Assembly (NCBI GenBank): GCA_963210315.1
Contig: OY723239.1
Span: 2,637,501-2,701,500 of the forward strand
Length of the DNA: 64,000 nt
DNA from: Rhynchopus euleeides
Lineage: Eukaryota > Euglenozoa > Diplonemea > Diplonemida > Diplonemidae
Direction: 5' to 3'
In this document: positions 28,612 through 38,560 of the stretch, in pieces
Numbering within the stretch: position 1 is the stretch's first letter
Layout: every line of letters starts with the position of its first letter
Position numbers and translations under genes: made by a program
The notes under the pieces: generated by a model
What the model was told of the DNA's origin: nothing
The model's input: only the letters and a program-made list of their open reading frames with translations
Databases searched by the model: none

Positions 28612-28907
28612 GGGGGGGGGGGGGGCTGCCCTGTGCCGCGCACTGTTGTCAAAACAATCAGAATTTCTATTTCTGTGCCTTCCCTTAGACGCTTTTTTTC
28701 AAGGGCCCCACCCTTTGTCTTGTCGTGTATTTTTGTATCCTTTATTCGCTAACACATTCCACGGTGACCCCCTGAAAACCTTCTAGGAACTACGCAAAAA
28801 AAAGGGGTCTCTCAAGGGAAACTCCACGACGCAACAACTCCGTAAAAATCGGTCTTTTCAGGGGCACCATTCTATCACCCTGTTATATTTCTGCTTGTTT
28901 TGTACTA
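28612..28907. other. Intergenic, no gene seen
   Basis: AT-richer sequence with poly-T and poly-A runs (28686-28705 and 28795-28803). Nothing recognisable. Confidence 0.5.
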
Positions 28908-29252
28908 CCGTATACGTAAATATTATGGAACGTAAATATTATGGAACGGGCCCATTTTTGGCCGGTCCGTTCCATAATATTTACGTTCCATAATATTTAC
29001 AGGGCCAGTTGGGGACTCGGTGGTGAGGACGGCTTGCGTCAGGAATCGCGCGAAAAGTGCACGAGTAGGTCCCGTCAGGGACTCTGTATGCCGTCCGATC
29101 ACCTGGTCCAAGTCCCCGAGTCGCAGAAAGCCCTGTAAATATTATGGAACGAAAAAAATCTGGAACGCCAACCCACCAGCGTTCCAAAATATTTACGTTC
29201 CATAATATTTACGTTCCATAATATTTACGTTCCAAAATATTTACGTATACGG
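28908..29252. mobile_element. 345-bp foldback element built of TAAATATTATGGAACG units
   Basis: The ends CCGTATACGTAAATATTATG and CATAATATTTACGTTCC... CGTATACGG are inverted repeats, made internally of short direct repeats of TAAATATTATGGAACG (two on the left, three or four on the right). Flanked by TA (28906-28907 and 29253-29254). Much more AT-rich than the surrounding genome. The unique centre (29000-29135) shows no gene. Confidence 0.75.
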
Positions 29253-29621
29253 TACTTGAATCTACTCTTGAGGGGTGGGAGAGGGGGGGGGGGGCAGGGG
29301 GTGAATTATGCAGTTGCCTGTATTGTACAAACCGGACCTGTGAAAAGGGGGCGGACCCACCGGGGGGAGGGACGGGTGGTGGTGGGGGCAGAGATGCAAT
29401 GCAACGCGGTGCCAACGCTTTCGCAAGGTCGGGCCCAGATAGTATGGAGGGGTGGAGGGTGCCCCTCCCAACCACACGCAATAACCTTGGTGGGCCCTCT
29501 GCAGGCTGCATGACCCACACGCCTCCCGCACGAATTGCACGAACCCTTGAGTAGCCCTCTCTTCATCCCATCACCACTCGCTTTGCAGTTGTTCCCGTGC
29601 AGGGTGGTGTCGCAATCAATC

Positions 29622-30755
29622 ATGGATGTGTCGGTGCAGCATGCTGACAGCGGGCACAGCTGTGTCGTCGGTGTTCCGGAAGGCGGGACCGTGCTCAGCC
29701 TGAAGGCGGATGCGCTCAACGAGATGTTCCCGGGTTCCATCAACGCAGACCGTGAGGCTGGAAACGTGGCAGCACGCATCGAAGGGTGTGAGGAGGAGCT
29801 GGACGATGCAGAGTGCGTTGCCGACACGGGTCTGGAGGACGGGGGTGCTGTCCAGCTCGTCCCGCGCTGGCCCAACGTCAAGGCCCCCGCAGTCTACTCA
29901 CCTCAGCATGGCGACATGATATACTACATCACACTGTCGAGGTGTGGGACGCTGTGTGCTGTGGGTTTCGACAAAGGACATATCACCGTGTTTGACACCA
30001 TCACTGCTGCTGTGGTGGCGGACGTAACCCACGGCAGCGATGTGATTGCTTCCATTGCGTTCTCAGTCTGTGGGAGGTGGTTGGCAACGTGCTCTCATGA
30101 CGGCACCATCTGCGTTTGGCTGACATCAACTTGGGAAGAGGTGTGCATGCTGCAGCACATCAGCATGGTGTGGTGTGCAGCGTGGACACACTGCGGACGT
30201 CTGGTATCCGGAGACAAGTCAGGCCAACTGCGTGTGTGGGACTTGAAGGGCACACCGAGCGCCACAGTGCTGGAGGGTCACAGTGAGGCTGTTCTCGGCA
30301 TTGCTGTCTCGGGCACGAGGATCTTCAGCGGGTCAGGAGACAAGACGATCCGTGTGTGGGACATCAGCACCCTCACACACACACGCACCCTGGATGGGCA
30401 CACTGATTGGGTGTACGACATCGCCCTGACTCAGGACGATCAGCACCTCGTGTCGTGCTCTCGTGACAAGTCACTCAAGGTGTGGTGCACAGCCTCCCTC
30501 AGCTGCCTGCGTACTGTGCGACTGGGCGACTGTCCCTCCGCATTTGCCTTGTCACAGCCAGGCGATATTGTTGCAGTGGAAGGCATGGCCCCCAAGCTGT
30601 ACCGCCTCAGCACAGGCGAGTGTCTCGGGAAGGTGGGCTCAGAGGGTGCGGGGCTTGCACTCAGCCTCTGCGGGAGGTGGGTCTTCGCACCCACGAATGG
30701 CAACACCTGTGTCTCTGTGCGTGCCGTGTGTGCTGTGTCTTCTGTTCCACCCTAA
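29622..30755 (+). CDS. Ubiquitin-like plus WD40 propeller protein, copy 3
   Basis: 377 residues, intact. Ubiquitin-like segment 11-82, then seven WD40 blades (for example DGTICVWLTS, SGQLRVWDL, DKTIRVWDI, DKSLKVWCT). Blades three to five carry GH and WD dipeptides (LEGHSEAV, LDGHTDWV) closest to consensus. The start MDVSVQHADSGHSC follows an acceptor-like TTTGCAG (29588), with a second AG at 29602. The C-terminus has a small internal duplication (VRAVCAVSSVPP) relative to copy 4. The best preserved open member in the middle of the window. Confidence 0.87.
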   Translation: MDVSVQHADSGHSCVVGVPEGGTVLSLKADALNEMFPGSINADREAGNVAARIEGCEEELDDAECVADTGLEDGGAVQLVPRWPNVKAPAVYSPQHGDMIYYITLSRCGTLCAVGFDKGHITVFDTITAAVVADVTHGSDVIASIAFSVCGRWLATCSHDGTICVWLTSTWEEVCMLQHISMVWCAAWTHCGRLVSGDKSGQLRVWDLKGTPSATVLEGHSEAVLGIAVSGTRIFSGSGDKTIRVWDISTLTHTRTLDGHTDWVYDIALTQDDQHLVSCSRDKSLKVWCTASLSCLRTVRLGDCPSAFALSQPGDIVAVEGMAPKLYRLSTGECLGKVGSEGAGLALSLCGRWVFAPTNGNTCVSVRAVCAVSSVPP

Positions 30756-31439
30756 GTGTGCCCTCCAGTCTCTCCTGGTCCCACTTCCCTCTCTCGCACT
30801 CTCTGCCTTGTGTGCTAACCATGATTTAGCACCAGCTGGGGCCTTCCCTCTGTGTGACAACAGTGTGTCAAGTGCCAGGTGTGCCCCCCTTGTTGCGAGG
30901 CAGTCACTTCTCTGCACTACTGAGCGAAGGCCACCGCTTGCTTTCTTCGCCTCGCAGCAGTGCGAGCCCTCCACACGCCCGAAGATGCGGTCAACCTAAC
31001 CCAAAGTCTGTTTCTTTTTCGTTTCGTGTGTGGTCGTTCAGTGGTTCACTGAAGCAAACTGAAGCAACGTGTGGGAAAGTAGAGTCTCGCCACAACAGGC
31101 CCAGACACTTACAACCGTCCTCCGCTGGAGTGTTTGATAATGGATGGGATGTGGACGAGCATGAAAAAGCAATTGAAGCCTGGAGCCCCGCAGTTGCCTC
31201 CCTCTGCCTTCCACCCCCCCTGCCCCCTCGTCCCGCCTCGGCTGCTCTCTCCTTATCGTCCTGTTCCACTTCTTCTCCTCCTCCTCGTGCTCGCTTGGGA
31301 GCGAGCGACTGTATACTTCAGCTGATGCTGTGTGCTCCCAGACAGGGCATGCGCACACAGCATCACCGCCAAGACACCTGCCGGGCAAACAAGCAGCATA
31401 GAAGCATGTGGCAGCGGGTTTGAGGAGGGTTGCTGCCAC
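30756..31439. other. Intergenic region with a short dispersed repeat
   Basis: No gene recognised. 31128-31175 (GTTTGATAATGGATGGGATG and onward) matches 7930-7985, linking this spot to the LINE/DIRS relic cluster near 8 kb. Confidence 0.5.
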
Positions 31440-31445
31440 TGCACA

Positions 31446-33752
31446 CGGTGGCCTGGTCAGCTGACTGACCAGGTTTTGACCAGGTCCAAATCTGACCAGG
31501 TCATGACCAAATCTGACCTGGTCATGACCAGGTATGACCTGGTCATGACCATGTCATACCTGGTCATGACCAGGTCATTTTCACCCATTTTAACCGGGGG
31601 GAACATGTTGAGTGGCCAAGCAGGGGGAACAGTTCGCATATTCCGGACTCTCTCCGGCCGTTGTGGAAAGTATGAGTCAAAAGGGTTCAACCATACCCCG
31701 AGTCGAGAAAGAAGTCGAAGCTTGAATCATGTTGGGCACAAGGGGAAAATGGTCAAAATTGGCCCAAAATTACCAATAAAATATGCTGCAGTGCAGGGGG
31801 GTGGCGGGGGAGGGGAGGGTGGGGTCGGCGACGAAACTTGATGATCAGCAGCTTTGGCCCAAAATTACCAAAAAGGAATGAGGCCCCCTACCCAGGTTCC
31901 CTGCCCGCCTGGACGCACTCAAGTGCCTCACACCGGGTCCCTCCCCCTGGTGGTATCCCAAAAAAATGTCGAGGAGGTCTGCATCATCCCAGGCCACGCA
32001 GAAGGCGTCGAGCTGTTTCACAGCAGCCTCGCGGCGCTGTTTGAAAAGCCATCGCACCACCCACTTTGACAAGGAGTGGGGCAGGAAGCTGACACGGAGT
32101 GAAGAGGCCGACAAGAAGAAGGCCAGGACACTACCCGCAGTCTACTCCATGCGTGTCTCTGGCAACGCGCGTCGGAGGCGGCATGAAGCGCCTCACGAGC
32201 GCCGACAAGAACTTGTCTGAGTACGAGGTGCTGACGAAAGCGGGGTGCTCGGATGAGGTGCTGGGAACCGATATGAAGAGGCTGCCCACCGCTCAAAGCG
32301 CGGTGGGCAGTACTTCTTCGAAGGCAGATGAAAAACAACTGACCCCGAACCCCCCCCCCCATCACGCAGATCGGGAGGCATTCGATAGCAGACGCCCTCT
32401 TCTACCGGATCATCGTAGAGGTAGGTCCGGGAGCTGACGTGCCCGACGAGCACCCACCTGTCCTCGACGGATCGGTCATGACTGTCACGGTCATGAGGGA
32501 CCTGCCCTACAAGAGCGAGATTCCGAATGGTCTGCACGCCCGAACGTTTCACATTCCGGATCCGTTCATTGTGGCGGTGGGGGCAACACCACAGGCAACG
32601 CAGGGGCAGGGTGTCGTGACCATCGACATCCAGTTGGTGAACGCGGTGATGAGGCAGGCGGTGGTGACAAAGAAGCCCGACCAGTGGGCGTGCCAGAGGA
32701 CGAGAGTCCCATCGGCAGTGCCGTAACGGTTGACCACATCTGATTGTGACACTTTTCAAAGAGTGTAAAAGAATGGAGAAGGGAGTGCCCTGCCTTGAAT
32801 GCCTCAGGACCCTCAGGATCCTCAGAACTGCCACCTCTCCGACGAAGCGTTCGAGAGGGAGAATGGGGAGAGGAAATCGCGGGCCAGGACAACATCTGCT
32901 TGTTTCCGGGAGAGGTACCTGATGGTGTTCGAGCTGGCAAATGCTATGCCAGTTTCGGCAACGACCCCGCAAGAATATTCGTGTACCCTCTTGCAATACA
33001 ATGTCATATCGTTGTGCGGGAAGTGCATGACAGCGGGTCCCGTATGGATGAAAAACTTCGATTCGTTTCGGCACCGTCTCAGGACTCTCGGTAGCAGTCG
33101 GGTACCCCCTGTCGGCCCGATCGATTCGCTCGGCAAGTGTTCCGATGGCTGGTTACTGACTGGCGATGCTGCCTGCAACAAACCGCGTGGTCTCCGTATT
33201 TGCCTCTGCGACAAGCAGCCGCCGATCCACACCCAGGATGCGAAGGACGGCGTGTTACGCAAGGCAGCACTGGCCTGTGAAGCCGACGACGACAACGAAG
33301 ATCCCGAAGAAGAGGAAGAAGGAGAAGAATGTGAAGAAGCGGAAGAAGGCAGAAAGCTGCTGATCATCAAGTTTCGTCGCCGACCCCACCCTCCCCTCCC
33401 CCGCCACCCCCCTGCACTGCAGCATATTTTATTGGTAATTTTGGGCCAATTTTGACCATTTTCCCCTTGTGCCCAACATGATTCAAGCTTCGACTTCTTT
33501 CTCGACTCGGGGTATGGTTGAACCCTTTTGACTCATACTTTCCACAACGGCCGGAGAGAGTCCGGAATATGCGAACTGTTCCCCCTGCTTGGCCACTCAA
33601 CATGTTCCCCCCCGGTTAAAATGGGTGAAAATGACCTGGTCATGACCAGGTATGACATGGTCATGACCAGGGCATACCTGGTCAATGACCAGGTATGACC
33701 TGGTCAAGATTTGACCAGGTTTTGACCTGGTCAGGGTCTGACCAGGCCACCG
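31446..33752. mobile_element. 2.3 kb DNA transposon with about 400-bp inverted repeats
   Basis: The termini CGGTGGCCTGGTCAG and CTGACCAGGCCACCG bound arms of about 400 bp (31446-31855 and 33354-33752). The arms contain tandem CTGGTCATGACC palindromes and then a unique stretch ending in GACGAAACTTGATGATCAGC. Flanking direct repeats TGCAC(A/C) (31440-31445 and 33753-33758) look like a 5-6 bp target duplication. The interior (31856-33354) has several short protein-like frames on the plus strand (for example 32439-32726, starting MPDEHPPVLDGSV, and 32799-33455, with an acidic tail), but I recognise no transposase. It may encode a broken or intron-containing one. Confidence 0.75.
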
Positions 33753-33799
33753 TGCACCCCGCGCCCCCCCCCCCCCCCCCCCCCCCATTCTCTCTGCTA

Positions 33800-34617
33800 C
33801 ACGGTGGGGTACGACACCCGATGTCGGACCCTGTGGGTAACCCTCATTTTTTAGGTACCCTGGGTACCGAATTTAGGTACCCTGGGCCATGGATGTATTC
33901 AGACCTTACAGGGGGGGGGGGCGAATAGAATTACTAAGTAATACTATTCAAAATGGCATGTTTGAAAAATTCCCAAATTTTGGGTTGGGCGCATTCCCCA
34001 GTAAGTGGTATTCCACTCCACCGAAATCGAAAAAAAAGTTGATCGTGAACTGGCCTGAACCAGCGCAGTTCACGATCAACTTTTTTTTCGATTTCGGTGG
34101 AGTGGAATACCACTTACTGGGGAATGCGCCCAACCCAAAATTTGGGAATTTTTCAAACATGCCATTTTGAATAGTATTACTTAGTAATTCTATAATAATA
34201 AGACTATTCGCCCCCCCCCTGTAATAAGAGAGGAAGAATTTTCGCCAAATCTACCTCCTCCTCCTCTTAGATTAAGACCTTAGGCCCAAAAAACACACAA
34301 CCTCTGAATCCCCTTAATTAAGATCTTGAACCTCTTCGTGTAACCTCTTTAAGGTCTTACACTCAGAGGTTAAGACCTTAATTCAATCTTCAGCAATAGT
34401 ACGTTGACCCCTGCGTCTTAATTAAGGTCTTAGAATAAGAGGTGAAATGCAGGAACCTCTGAATAAGGTCTGAATATATCCATGGCCTGGGGTACCTAAA
34501 TTAGGGACCCACCAGGGTACCTAAATTCGGTACCCAGGGTACCTAAATGCGTTTTCGGATTTTCGGCCGATTTGGCTCCCTAAAAGGGTTACCCTCTGGT
34601 TGTCGTACCCCACCGTG
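33800..34617. mobile_element. 818-bp foldback element (outer of a nested pair)
   Basis: The ends CACGGTGGGGTACGACA and TGTCGTACCCCACCGTG are perfect inverted repeats flanked by TA (33798-33799 and 34618-34619). Repeated GGTACCCTGGGTACC and CCTAAATT(C/A)GG blocks continue the inverted symmetry inward. The pairing is interrupted at 33909-34221 by a second foldback element. 34230-34480 is an AT-rich stretch full of TTAAGGTCTTA and AAGACCTTAA. Confidence 0.75.
33909..34221. mobile_element. 313-bp near-perfect foldback element (inner)
   Basis: The ends CAGGGGGGGGGGGCGAATAG and CTATTCGCCCCCCCCCTG are flanked by TA (33907-33908 and 34222-34223). The arms, about 115-120 bp each and nearly perfect, meet at a short loop around GGCCTGAACCAGC (34052-34066). 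As RNA or single-stranded DNA it would form one very long hairpin. Related by its ends to the 773-7560 element. Confidence 0.85.
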
Positions 34618-35114
34618 TACTGTATGACGGTGAGGCAACAGCCATCGTATACACCAGGTGCACGAAAGCCCCCCCTCCCCATGTGTGGCCTACAAACAAA
34701 CAACCGTACGCAAATACGCTACTTTCTACAATCAAACTCCCCCCATTCTCTCAGATACAGGATCACAAAGTGTATGGTGTCAAGGAGAGACTGCGTATTA
34801 CGTACAGACACCTGGTCGTGTTTTAGTGATACTGTGCTGCGGTCCAACCACCAAGCCACTGACAGGCAACTGCTACACACTCTCCCATTGTGCATTGATC
34901 TGCCTTGCACAACATATCTGGTGTAGTGGCTGCAAAAAGGACTAACATTGCAAGAAGGTGCTGGGAGATTTACTTTTCCATTCACTCTCGACGATCAAAC
35001 CCCACCCCCCTATTCTCTCACTCTGTCACCGTTGTCCCTGCCCCCACCACACACAGCCACACCTCCGCCCTGCAGGAGTGCCGTCGCTGTTGGGTGTCGG
35101 GACCACACCTGTGT
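34618..35114. other. Upstream region of the ubiquitin-like/jacalin gene
   Basis: No gene. 34907-35020 repeats 11576-11690. A pyrimidine-rich stretch and CTGCAG end at 35075, 40 bases before the start, as an acceptor-like site. Confidence 0.5.
34907..35020 (+). repeat. Upstream repeat shared by two genes
   Basis: CATATCTGGTGTAGTGGCTG ... AACATTGCAAGAAGGTG ... TTTCCATTCACTC also occurs at 11576-11690, in both cases 90-210 bases upstream of a start codon. It could be a dispersed repeat or a shared transcript-processing signal. Confidence 0.6.
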
Positions 35115-36617
35115 ATGGAGGTGTTCGTTTGCCTTGCCGGCACAGATGTGCGTGTGGCTGTGGAGGCAGACCACGATGAGACGGTGCGCAGCCTGCGTGA
35201 CAAGGCTATGCGCTTCCTGGGTCGGGAGGGGCACGTGTCGGGCCCTGTGCTGCTGCGCTTGGCAGGCAGCGACGAGGGGCTGGGCGGCAACGACACGCTC
35301 CTGCAGCACACCCAGCTGGAGGCAGGTGCGACGGTCGAGGTGGTGCTGGTCAAGCGAGACATCACCTATCTGACTGAATCCTGCGGCCCCTTTGATGACG
35401 GACCTGACGCAGTGTCCTGGGGACGTGTCGTTGCCATTGACGTCGGAGTCGGCACAACTACAACCTCAACCAAATATTCTGATCCAGGGGTGAAGAAGGA
35501 GGAGAGAATGGGACTGGCCCTCACTTACGCCAACGGGGTCCGCGTGTCACATGGGGCGAGGAACCACATTTTCTGGGATGATTGGAATCGTCATTTCCCA
35601 ACCAAGTATAACCTCCGGGTAACCCGGCGCATCGTCCTTGACGAGGATGAACATGTGACGGGTGTGAGGGGCTGGTGTGACGCCAGCCCTTGGCAGGGCC
35701 TCACCTTCGTCACCAACAAGCGCGAAGTGGCGGTCGACAACACAGACGAAGGGGAAACTCGCACTGTCTTCTCCACCCACTTCGGTGCAGGCAACGAGCT
35801 GAACTACGTTTATGGGTTCTGCGCGGCCGGCGACTCAGTCACTCAGATCGGTTTTGGGTACGGACGCCCTGTCGATGTGCCGCGTGTGCATCGCACTGCC
35901 CTGCACAGCTACGAACAGCCCCTCTATACCATGGATATCAGTGACGACAGCACAGATCTTGTGCATCTCCGTGCCCGTATCTGCGGTGTGTGTGTCTACG
36001 TATCTCGCATCAGTTCATCGCAGACCTTTGTTTCTGGTCTCGGTGTTGCCTACACCGACGGGACGTACCTCCGACACCAGCAGACTCAGACTCAGTCTCA
36101 CTTGCAGCTTCGGGAGGGCATCCATTTCGAGACTGTCGCTTTGGGTGTCGACGAGTTCATCACCGGTGTGGACACTGTGATGCACGGGCACATGCGGGAT
36201 ATCATAAGCAGTCCTGTTGCACAGCTCGCATTCACAACCAACAAACGTAGACTCGGTCCTTTTGGCAGTGCGCCAGACGGTCCATGTCGACGATTCACCG
36301 AGATATTTACTGGTGAGTTGTTGTTTGTCTTCAGTGAGGCACGCTGCTTCGGCCATCTGGGATTTGGGTATGGTCCGCCTGTCACCGGTGTCAGCAGGAC
36401 AGTGACGGAGCAACAGGTGCTGCAGAGCATGCGGCAGGTGGAGGAGGCGGAGGCAGTCGCCCCCCCTGCCCGGGACCCTCCAAGGAAGATGTGCCTTCTG
36501 GACGTAAAAGATGCGGCAGTACGTAATGTGGTTGGGAGTGATACGGTAACGTTCAGGCAGCGGTCAGTTCGTGTGACAGAGGAGGCGAACGCAGACTGCG
36601 GATGCACGGTTTGCTGA
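35115..36617 (+). CDS. Ubiquitin-like domain plus two jacalin-like domains
   Basis: 500 residues from MEVFVCLAGTDVRV; upstream in-frame codons lie before the acceptor-like site. Residues 1-80 look ubiquitin-like (VEADHDETVRSLRDKAMRFL ... LLQHTQLEAGATVEVVLVK). Two beta-prism (jacalin-like) modules follow, about 88-262 and 275-450. Each has the I-x-G ... LxFxTNK pattern (HVTGVRGWCDASPWQGLTF with VTNKRE; FITGVDTVMHG ... LAFTTNKRRLGPFG) and ends in an FGYG(R/P)P strand. Jacalin domains usually bind carbohydrate; no signal peptide is seen, so it probably acts in the cytosol. The C-terminal 50 residues end in a Cys-rich DCGCTVC that could be lipid-modified. The combination of a ubiquitin-like domain with jacalin modules is unusual. 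Confidence 0.75.
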   Translation: MEVFVCLAGTDVRVAVEADHDETVRSLRDKAMRFLGREGHVSGPVLLRLAGSDEGLGGNDTLLQHTQLEAGATVEVVLVKRDITYLTESCGPFDDGPDAVSWGRVVAIDVGVGTTTTSTKYSDPGVKKEERMGLALTYANGVRVSHGARNHIFWDDWNRHFPTKYNLRVTRRIVLDEDEHVTGVRGWCDASPWQGLTFVTNKREVAVDNTDEGETRTVFSTHFGAGNELNYVYGFCAAGDSVTQIGFGYGRPVDVPRVHRTALHSYEQPLYTMDISDDSTDLVHLRARICGVCVYVSRISSSQTFVSGLGVAYTDGTYLRHQQTQTQSHLQLREGIHFETVALGVDEFITGVDTVMHGHMRDIISSPVAQLAFTTNKRRLGPFGSAPDGPCRRFTEIFTGELLFVFSEARCFGHLGFGYGPPVTGVSRTVTEQQVLQSMRQVEEAEAVAPPARDPPRKMCLLDVKDAAVRNVVGSDTVTFRQRSVRVTEEANADCGCTVC

Positions 36618-37252
36618 GTGCGTTCTTACCAGCCACCACACTCATGGTGGCGTGCTTCCGTGATATGTCAGGTGCCCGGTTCGTGTAGCTGTTCGCGTGT
36701 TGTGTGTCCGGGTTTGCGGGTCTGAAGTCCTGTTCCGCCTCGGATGCCCCTCCCCCACCACCGACAGCTCGCTTATTCTATCCCGGATTGACTCAACTCT
36801 CAACTCTCCCCCCGTCGGGGGCCTGGGTTGGGAAATGCCCATCTGTACAAATCCATGAGCAGGGTTTGCGGGTTGGACAGGTTCTGACGTCTATGAGCTG
36901 AGTGCATGCAGATCAGGACAGGTTCTGACGAGGGGCCGCGCTCGCCCCCCCCTTAAAACTGGTTTCAACAGACACACACAAACCGGGTGATCACGATCTC
37001 CCCACACAAAACGTGGTCACCACACACACACGCCTGGGCGGGGAGTGGGCACTGGACCTGCTTTAAACCACACCGCCATCCCCCACCCACCCATGCAGAC
37101 TCCCCCCACCCCACCCTCACCAACCCAGACACAGGCTGCACAACGAGGTGAGGGGAGAGGGCGGTCAGGAGATCATCCTTGCGCTTCCTTCGACCTAACT
37201 CTATATTTCCACACCCCGCCCTCCACCCCTCCCCCACCCCGACGATGCACCG
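36618..37252. other. Intergenic, no gene seen
   Basis: It contains CA/GT runs (36970-37030) and a C-rich stretch leading into the next gene's leader. Nothing else recognised. Confidence 0.5.
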
Positions 37253-38560
37253 ATGCCTCCGCCCATCGTCTCTCTCAGCGACACCGCCTACAGCCGGGAC
37301 TCCCCCACCCCACCCGACGCCGTAACCACGCCGCTGTCCCTGGAGGCCTGCGCCCTGTCTGGAGTCCACCCCTCTGAGCTCTGCGACGGGACGACCCTCC
37401 ACCACGCGCTCCGCACTGCTCTCCTCCGCAGGGCCCGCGCCCGGCACGCCGCACTCCGTGACACGCAGAGGAGGCGGCTGCTCGCTGCTGCCGCGGCCGC
37501 CGCCGCCACCTCGCCCCGCCACCCCATCCCTTCACCCCCGCGCTGCCGCCCGGCGGGAAGCGATGTGCCGAGGAAGCTGATGCTGCAGCTGCTGCGCAAC
37601 GCAGAGCAGGCAGAGCAGTGGGCCTCCGCTGGAGAGAAGCGCATCGACGGCTGCGCCGAACGGAGATCGGGGCAGGCCGCAGAGCGGCGCGCCGCCCGCC
37701 GGAGGGCCGCAGCCGAGGCTGACAGGCGCAGGGCAGCTCTGAGGGAGGCCGCTGCCTCGGAAGAGGAGGACCGCCGCGCCCGGATCGAGGAGAACACCGC
37801 AGAGAAGTTAGTTCGCGCGGAGCGCGCCCTGCGCAGCGCCGCTGCAGAGGCGACCTCCAGGCGCAGGGTGCGGCAAGCCAGGGCGAGGCAGCGCACCGCG
37901 GCAACCGCAGCCCGCCGCAGGGCGGCGGCAGCGGAGGAGGAGATGGAGGCAGAGGCGGAGGCGGAGGCAGAGGAAGGGGGTGGTGGCGGTGGCGCGGATG
38001 TGGCTGCGGTGCAGCGCGCCGCGCGGCAGCGGGCGGAGAAGCGGGTCCTGGCGTCGCAGCTGCATGCCAGGCGCCTGCTGGCGGAGGAGTGGAGGCGCAG
38101 GAGCGTGGCGGCGCGGGTTGAGGAGGGGGACCGGCGCGCTGCGGAGCTGCGCTCCGCCCGGGAGAGGGACGGGCATGCCGGGGCGGGGCGCCGCGCTGCG
38201 GAGCTCGTGAGGTCGCACGCGCAGCGTGCGCAGCGGGAGGCTGTGTCGGAGGCGCTGCGGCGTGGCGTCCCGCCACGCCGCCTCGCCGCGGCGGAGGGTA
38301 TCAGAGAAGCGGAGTTGCAGCAGGACATACGGCCAGCCTCGGCGCCGCGCCCCCCGGCAGGGGGGGTGGGGGGGTCGGCAGCGTGTGGGGCGCAGAAGAG
38401 GAGAGGGTCTGCCCGCGCACCGCATCCGCCTGTGGAGGGGGGCCGCCTGCTGGGGGAGACGGTGGAAGAGGTGTTGGAGCGGTGCGGGCTAGCGCCGGAG
38501 GGGAGTGTGCCGGTTGAGCCGGTGGAGAGGCGGTACTATGCAGGGTGGCTGTATGACTAG
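37253..38560 (+). CDS. Ala/Arg/Glu-rich coiled-coil protein
   Basis: 435 residues. A Pro/Ser-rich N-terminus (1-110) is followed by a long charged helix (about 115-355) of Arg, Ala and Glu with heptad-like spacing, including an acidic run (EEEMEAEAEAEAEE) and a Gly tract. The tail is ordered-looking and ends GETVEEVLERCGLAPEG ... RRYYAGWLYD. The conserved-looking tail and the fact that other frames also stay open by GC bias leave some doubt, but the amphipathic pattern is specific to this frame. It resembles structural proteins of the protist cytoskeleton or flagellum. The ATG at 37253 is preceded by a pyrimidine-rich tract but no clear AG. Another ATG at 37244 is out of frame. Confidence 0.65.
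   Translation: MPPPIVSLSDTAYSRDSPTPPDAVTTPLSLEACALSGVHPSELCDGTTLHHALRTALLRRARARHAALRDTQRRRLLAAAAAAAATSPRHPIPSPPRCRPAGSDVPRKLMLQLLRNAEQAEQWASAGEKRIDGCAERRSGQAAERRAARRRAAAEADRRRAALREAAASEEEDRRARIEENTAEKLVRAERALRSAAAEATSRRRVRQARARQRTAATAARRRAAAAEEEMEAEAEAEAEEGGGGGGADVAAVQRAARQRAEKRVLASQLHARRLLAEEWRRRSVAARVEEGDRRAAELRSARERDGHAGAGRRAAELVRSHAQRAQREAVSEALRRGVPPRRLAAAEGIREAELQQDIRPASAPRPPAGGVGGSAACGAQKRRGSARAPHPPVEGGRLLGETVEEVLERCGLAPEGSVPVEPVERRYYAGWLYD

Noticed and set aside
37275..38328. Minus-strand Ser/Ala/Pro frames of over 330 codons
   Set aside because: They mirror the Ala/Arg/Glu coiled-coil gene; low complexity only.
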